7,679 nt of DNA. Origin: Flavobacterium psychrophilum (GTDB lineage: Bacteria > Bacteroidota > Bacteroidia > Flavobacteriales > Flavobacteriaceae). Where the stretch lies: the NCBI GenBank assembly GCA_945907225.1, contig CAMDSN010000074.1, forward strand, positions 1-7,679, written 5' to 3'. Shown piece by piece: positions 5,866-7,679 of this stretch. Position numbers and translations under genes: made by a program. Within the stretch, counting starts at the first letter, position 1. Each line of letters begins with the position of its first letter. The notes under the pieces are model-generated. The model had not been told where the DNA came from and ran no database searches. It was given only the letters and a program-made list of their open reading frames with translations.

Positions 5866-7679
5866 ATGGGAAAAATAATTGGAATTGATTTAGGTACGAC
5901 AAATTCATGTGTTTCTGTTATGGAAGGTCAAGAAGCTGTAGTGATACCAAATTCAGAAGGAAAAAGAACAACACCATCTATAATTGCTTTCGTAGAAGGT
6001 GGAGAAATCAAAGTTGGTGATCCGGCTAAAAGACAAGCTGTAACAAATCCAACGAAAACAGTTGCTTCTATTAAGCGATTTATGGGACAGTCTTTTACTG
6101 AAACTTCAGCCGAAGCAAAAAAATTTCCATACAAAATAGTTAAAGGAGATAATAACACACCCCGTGTTGATATTGATGGTCGTTTGTATACGGCTCAAGA
6201 ATTATCTGCAATGACACTTCAAAAAATGAAAAAAACAGCAGAAGATTATTTAGGGCAAACCGTTACAGAAGCTGTTATAACTGTTCCTGCTTATTTTAAT
6301 GATGCGCAACGTCAGGCAACAAAAGAAGCAGGGGAGATTGCGGGATTAAAAGTTATGAGAATAATTAACGAGCCAACTGCTGCTGCATTAGCCTATGGAT
6401 TAGATAAAAAAGGAAAAGACCAAAAAATAGCAGTATACGATTTAGGTGGTGGAACATTTGACATCTCTATATTGGAATTAGGTGATGGTGTTTTTGAAGT
6501 TCTTTCTACAAATGGTGATACTCATTTGGGTGGTGATGATTTTGATCAAACTATTATTGATTGGTTAGCTGATGAGTTTAAATCGGAGGAAGGAATTGAT
6601 TTGCGATTGGATCCAATGTCATTACAAAGGATTAAAGAAGCGGCCGAGAAAGCTAAAATTGAATTATCATCTTCAGCTGAAACCGAAGTTAATTTGCCAT
6701 ATGTAACAGCAACAGCCTCTGGACCTAAACATTTAGTTAAAAAATTAACCAGAGCTAAATTTGAGCAGCTGACGGATTCTTTGGTGAAGCGTTCAATGGA
6801 GCCTGTTGCAAAAGCATTAAAAGATGCTGGGTTATCTACATCAGATATTGATGAGGTAATTTTAGTAGGTGGATCTACAAGAATGCCAAGAATTGCTGAA
6901 GAAGTTGAAAAATTCTTTAACAAGAAAGCTTCTAAGGGAGTAAACCCAGATGAAGTTGTTGCTATAGGTGCTGCAATTCAAGGAGGAGTATTAAGTGGAG
7001 ATGTAAAAGATGTATTATTGCTTGATGTTACTCCTTTGTCATTAGGTATTGAAACTATGGGTAATGTTATGACTAAATTAATAGAATCCAATACCACTAT
7101 ACCAACTAAAAAATCACAGGTGTTCTCAACAGCTGCTGATAATCAGCCAAGTGTTGAAATTCATGTTCTTCAAGGTGAAAGAACAATGGCTGCAGATAAC
7201 AAGACAATTGGTCGTTTTCATTTAGACGGAATTCCACCAGCTCCAAGAGGTGTGCCACAAATTGAAGTTACTTTTGATATTGATGCTAATGGTATCATCA
7301 AAGTTTCGGCTACCGATAAAGGAACAGGAAAATCACATGACATCCGTATCGAAGCTTCATCTGGCTTGACCGCTGAAGAAATCGAAAGAATGAAAAAAGA
7401 TGCTGAGATGAATGCTGATGCTGATAGAATAGCAAAAGAAAGAGCAGAAAAACTGAACGAAGCTGACAGTATGATTTTCCAAACAGAAAGTCAATTGAAA
7501 GAATTGGGAGATAAAATTTCTGATGATCATAAGGTTGCTATTGAAGTTGCTTTAACTGAATTGAGAATGGCACATCAAAACCAAGATTTAGAAGCTATTC
7601 AAAAAGGGTTAGATAATGTGAATGCCTCATGGAAAACTGCAACTGAAGCCATGTATGCTCAAGGTGAAGCAAGTCAGGC
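5866..7679 (+). CDS. dnaK: Molecular chaperone DnaK (Hsp70), C-terminus cut by window edge
   Basis: DnaK is the ATP-driven cytoplasmic chaperone that binds exposed hydrophobic peptides with its partners DnaJ and GrpE. The 604 visible codons cover nearly the whole protein; the last 30-40 residues of the usual 635-640 are beyond the edge. All three Hsp70 signatures are present: IDLGTTNS (7-14), [11 protein letters not shown] (191-201) and [15 protein letters not shown] (331-345). The ATPase residues Lys70 and Thr197 are kept, as is [11 protein letters not shown] (168-178). The interdomain linker VLLLD lies at 383-387, followed by the beta substrate-binding domain (about 388-500) and the helical lid (from about 503). 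ATG 5866 begins the universal [14 protein letters not shown]-terminus. The leader just before it is almost pure A/T with an A-rich run instead of a Shine-Dalgarno sequence, as in many highly translated Bacteroidota genes. No dnaJ or grpE is seen; dnaJ could lie past the edge. Confidence 0.98.
   Translation, partial: MGKIIGIDLGTTNSCVSVMEGQEAVVIPNSEGKRTTPSIIAFVEGGEIKVGDPAKRQAVTNPTKTVASIKRFMGQSFTETSAEAKKFPYKIVKGDNNTPRVDIDGRLYTAQELSAMTLQKMKKTAEDYLGQTVTEAVITVPAYFNDAQRQATKEAGEIAGLKVMRIINEPTAAALAYGLDKKGKDQKIAVYDLGGGTFDISILELGDGVFEVLSTNGDTHLGGDDFDQTIIDWLADEFKSEEGIDLRLDPMSLQRIKEAAEKAKIELSSSAETEVNLPYVTATASGPKHLVKKLTRAKFEQLTDSLVKRSMEPVAKALKDAGLSTSDIDEVILVGGSTRMPRIAEEVEKFFNKKASKGVNPDEVVAIGAAIQGGVLSGDVKDVLLLDVTPLSLGIETMGNVMTKLIESNTTIPTKKSQVFSTAADNQPSVEIHVLQGERTMAADNKTIGRFHLDGIPPAPRGVPQIEVTFDIDANGIIKVSATDKGTGKSHDIRIEASSGLTAEEIERMKKDAEMNADADRIAKERAEKLNEADSMIFQTESQLKELGDKISDDHKVAIEVALTELRMAHQNQDLEAIQKGLDNVNASWKTATEAMYAQGEASQ

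Noticed and set aside
6546..6923. Minus-strand open frame of 125 codons, and another at 5928-6158, opposite dnaK
   Set aside because: Both are antisense to well-conserved Hsp70 sequence and give low-complexity Ser-rich translations without known domains.
1..7679. Mobile element, defence system, CRISPR, tRNA or rRNA
   Set aside because: I saw no transposase, integrase, regularly spaced repeats, tRNA-like folds or rRNA sequence. All large genes are core housekeeping functions.

Overview
The window looks like chromosomal core sequence from a member of the Bacteroidota, probably a Flavobacteriia-like lineage. The evidence is the low GC content, the absence of Shine-Dalgarno sequences before start codons, a Rho factor with a long Asn/Ser/Lys-rich N-terminal linker, a DUF4293 membrane protein beside rho, and promoter-like TAnnTTTG elements. 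I see no insertion sequence, phage gene, CRISPR array, tRNA or rRNA. Both ends of the window cut through genes.

Layout. Positions 1-2416 (minus strand) hold a two-gene unit: truA (tRNA pseudouridine synthase, TTG start), then 2 bp later an MsbA-type ABC half-transporter whose C-terminus lies beyond the left edge. A divergent gap of 116 bp leads to a YfcE-type metallophosphoesterase on the plus strand (2533-3027). It converges on a DUF4293 four-helix membrane protein (3129-3536, minus), and the two share a bidirectional terminator hairpin at 3072-3100. A divergent gap of 179 bp, with candidate promoters on both strands and a C-rich, G-poor leader, precedes rho (3716-5431, plus), which ends in a strong intrinsic terminator. 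A 434-bp gap without a credible protein gene follows. It holds a GC-enriched patch able to form hairpins, an inverted repeat TTGTCAG-N17-CTGACAA, and a sigma-54-like -24/-12 element. Then comes dnaK (5866 to the right edge, plus, missing roughly the last 30-40 residues).

How the genes relate. These are housekeeping functions (tRNA modification, lipid or drug export, phosphoester hydrolysis, transcription termination, protein folding) and not one pathway. I did not find an undescribed multi-gene system. The most interesting signals are regulatory: the possible sigma-54/activator control of dnaK, the rut-like composition of the rho leader, the structured orphan patch between rho and dnaK, and the disordered region inside Rho.
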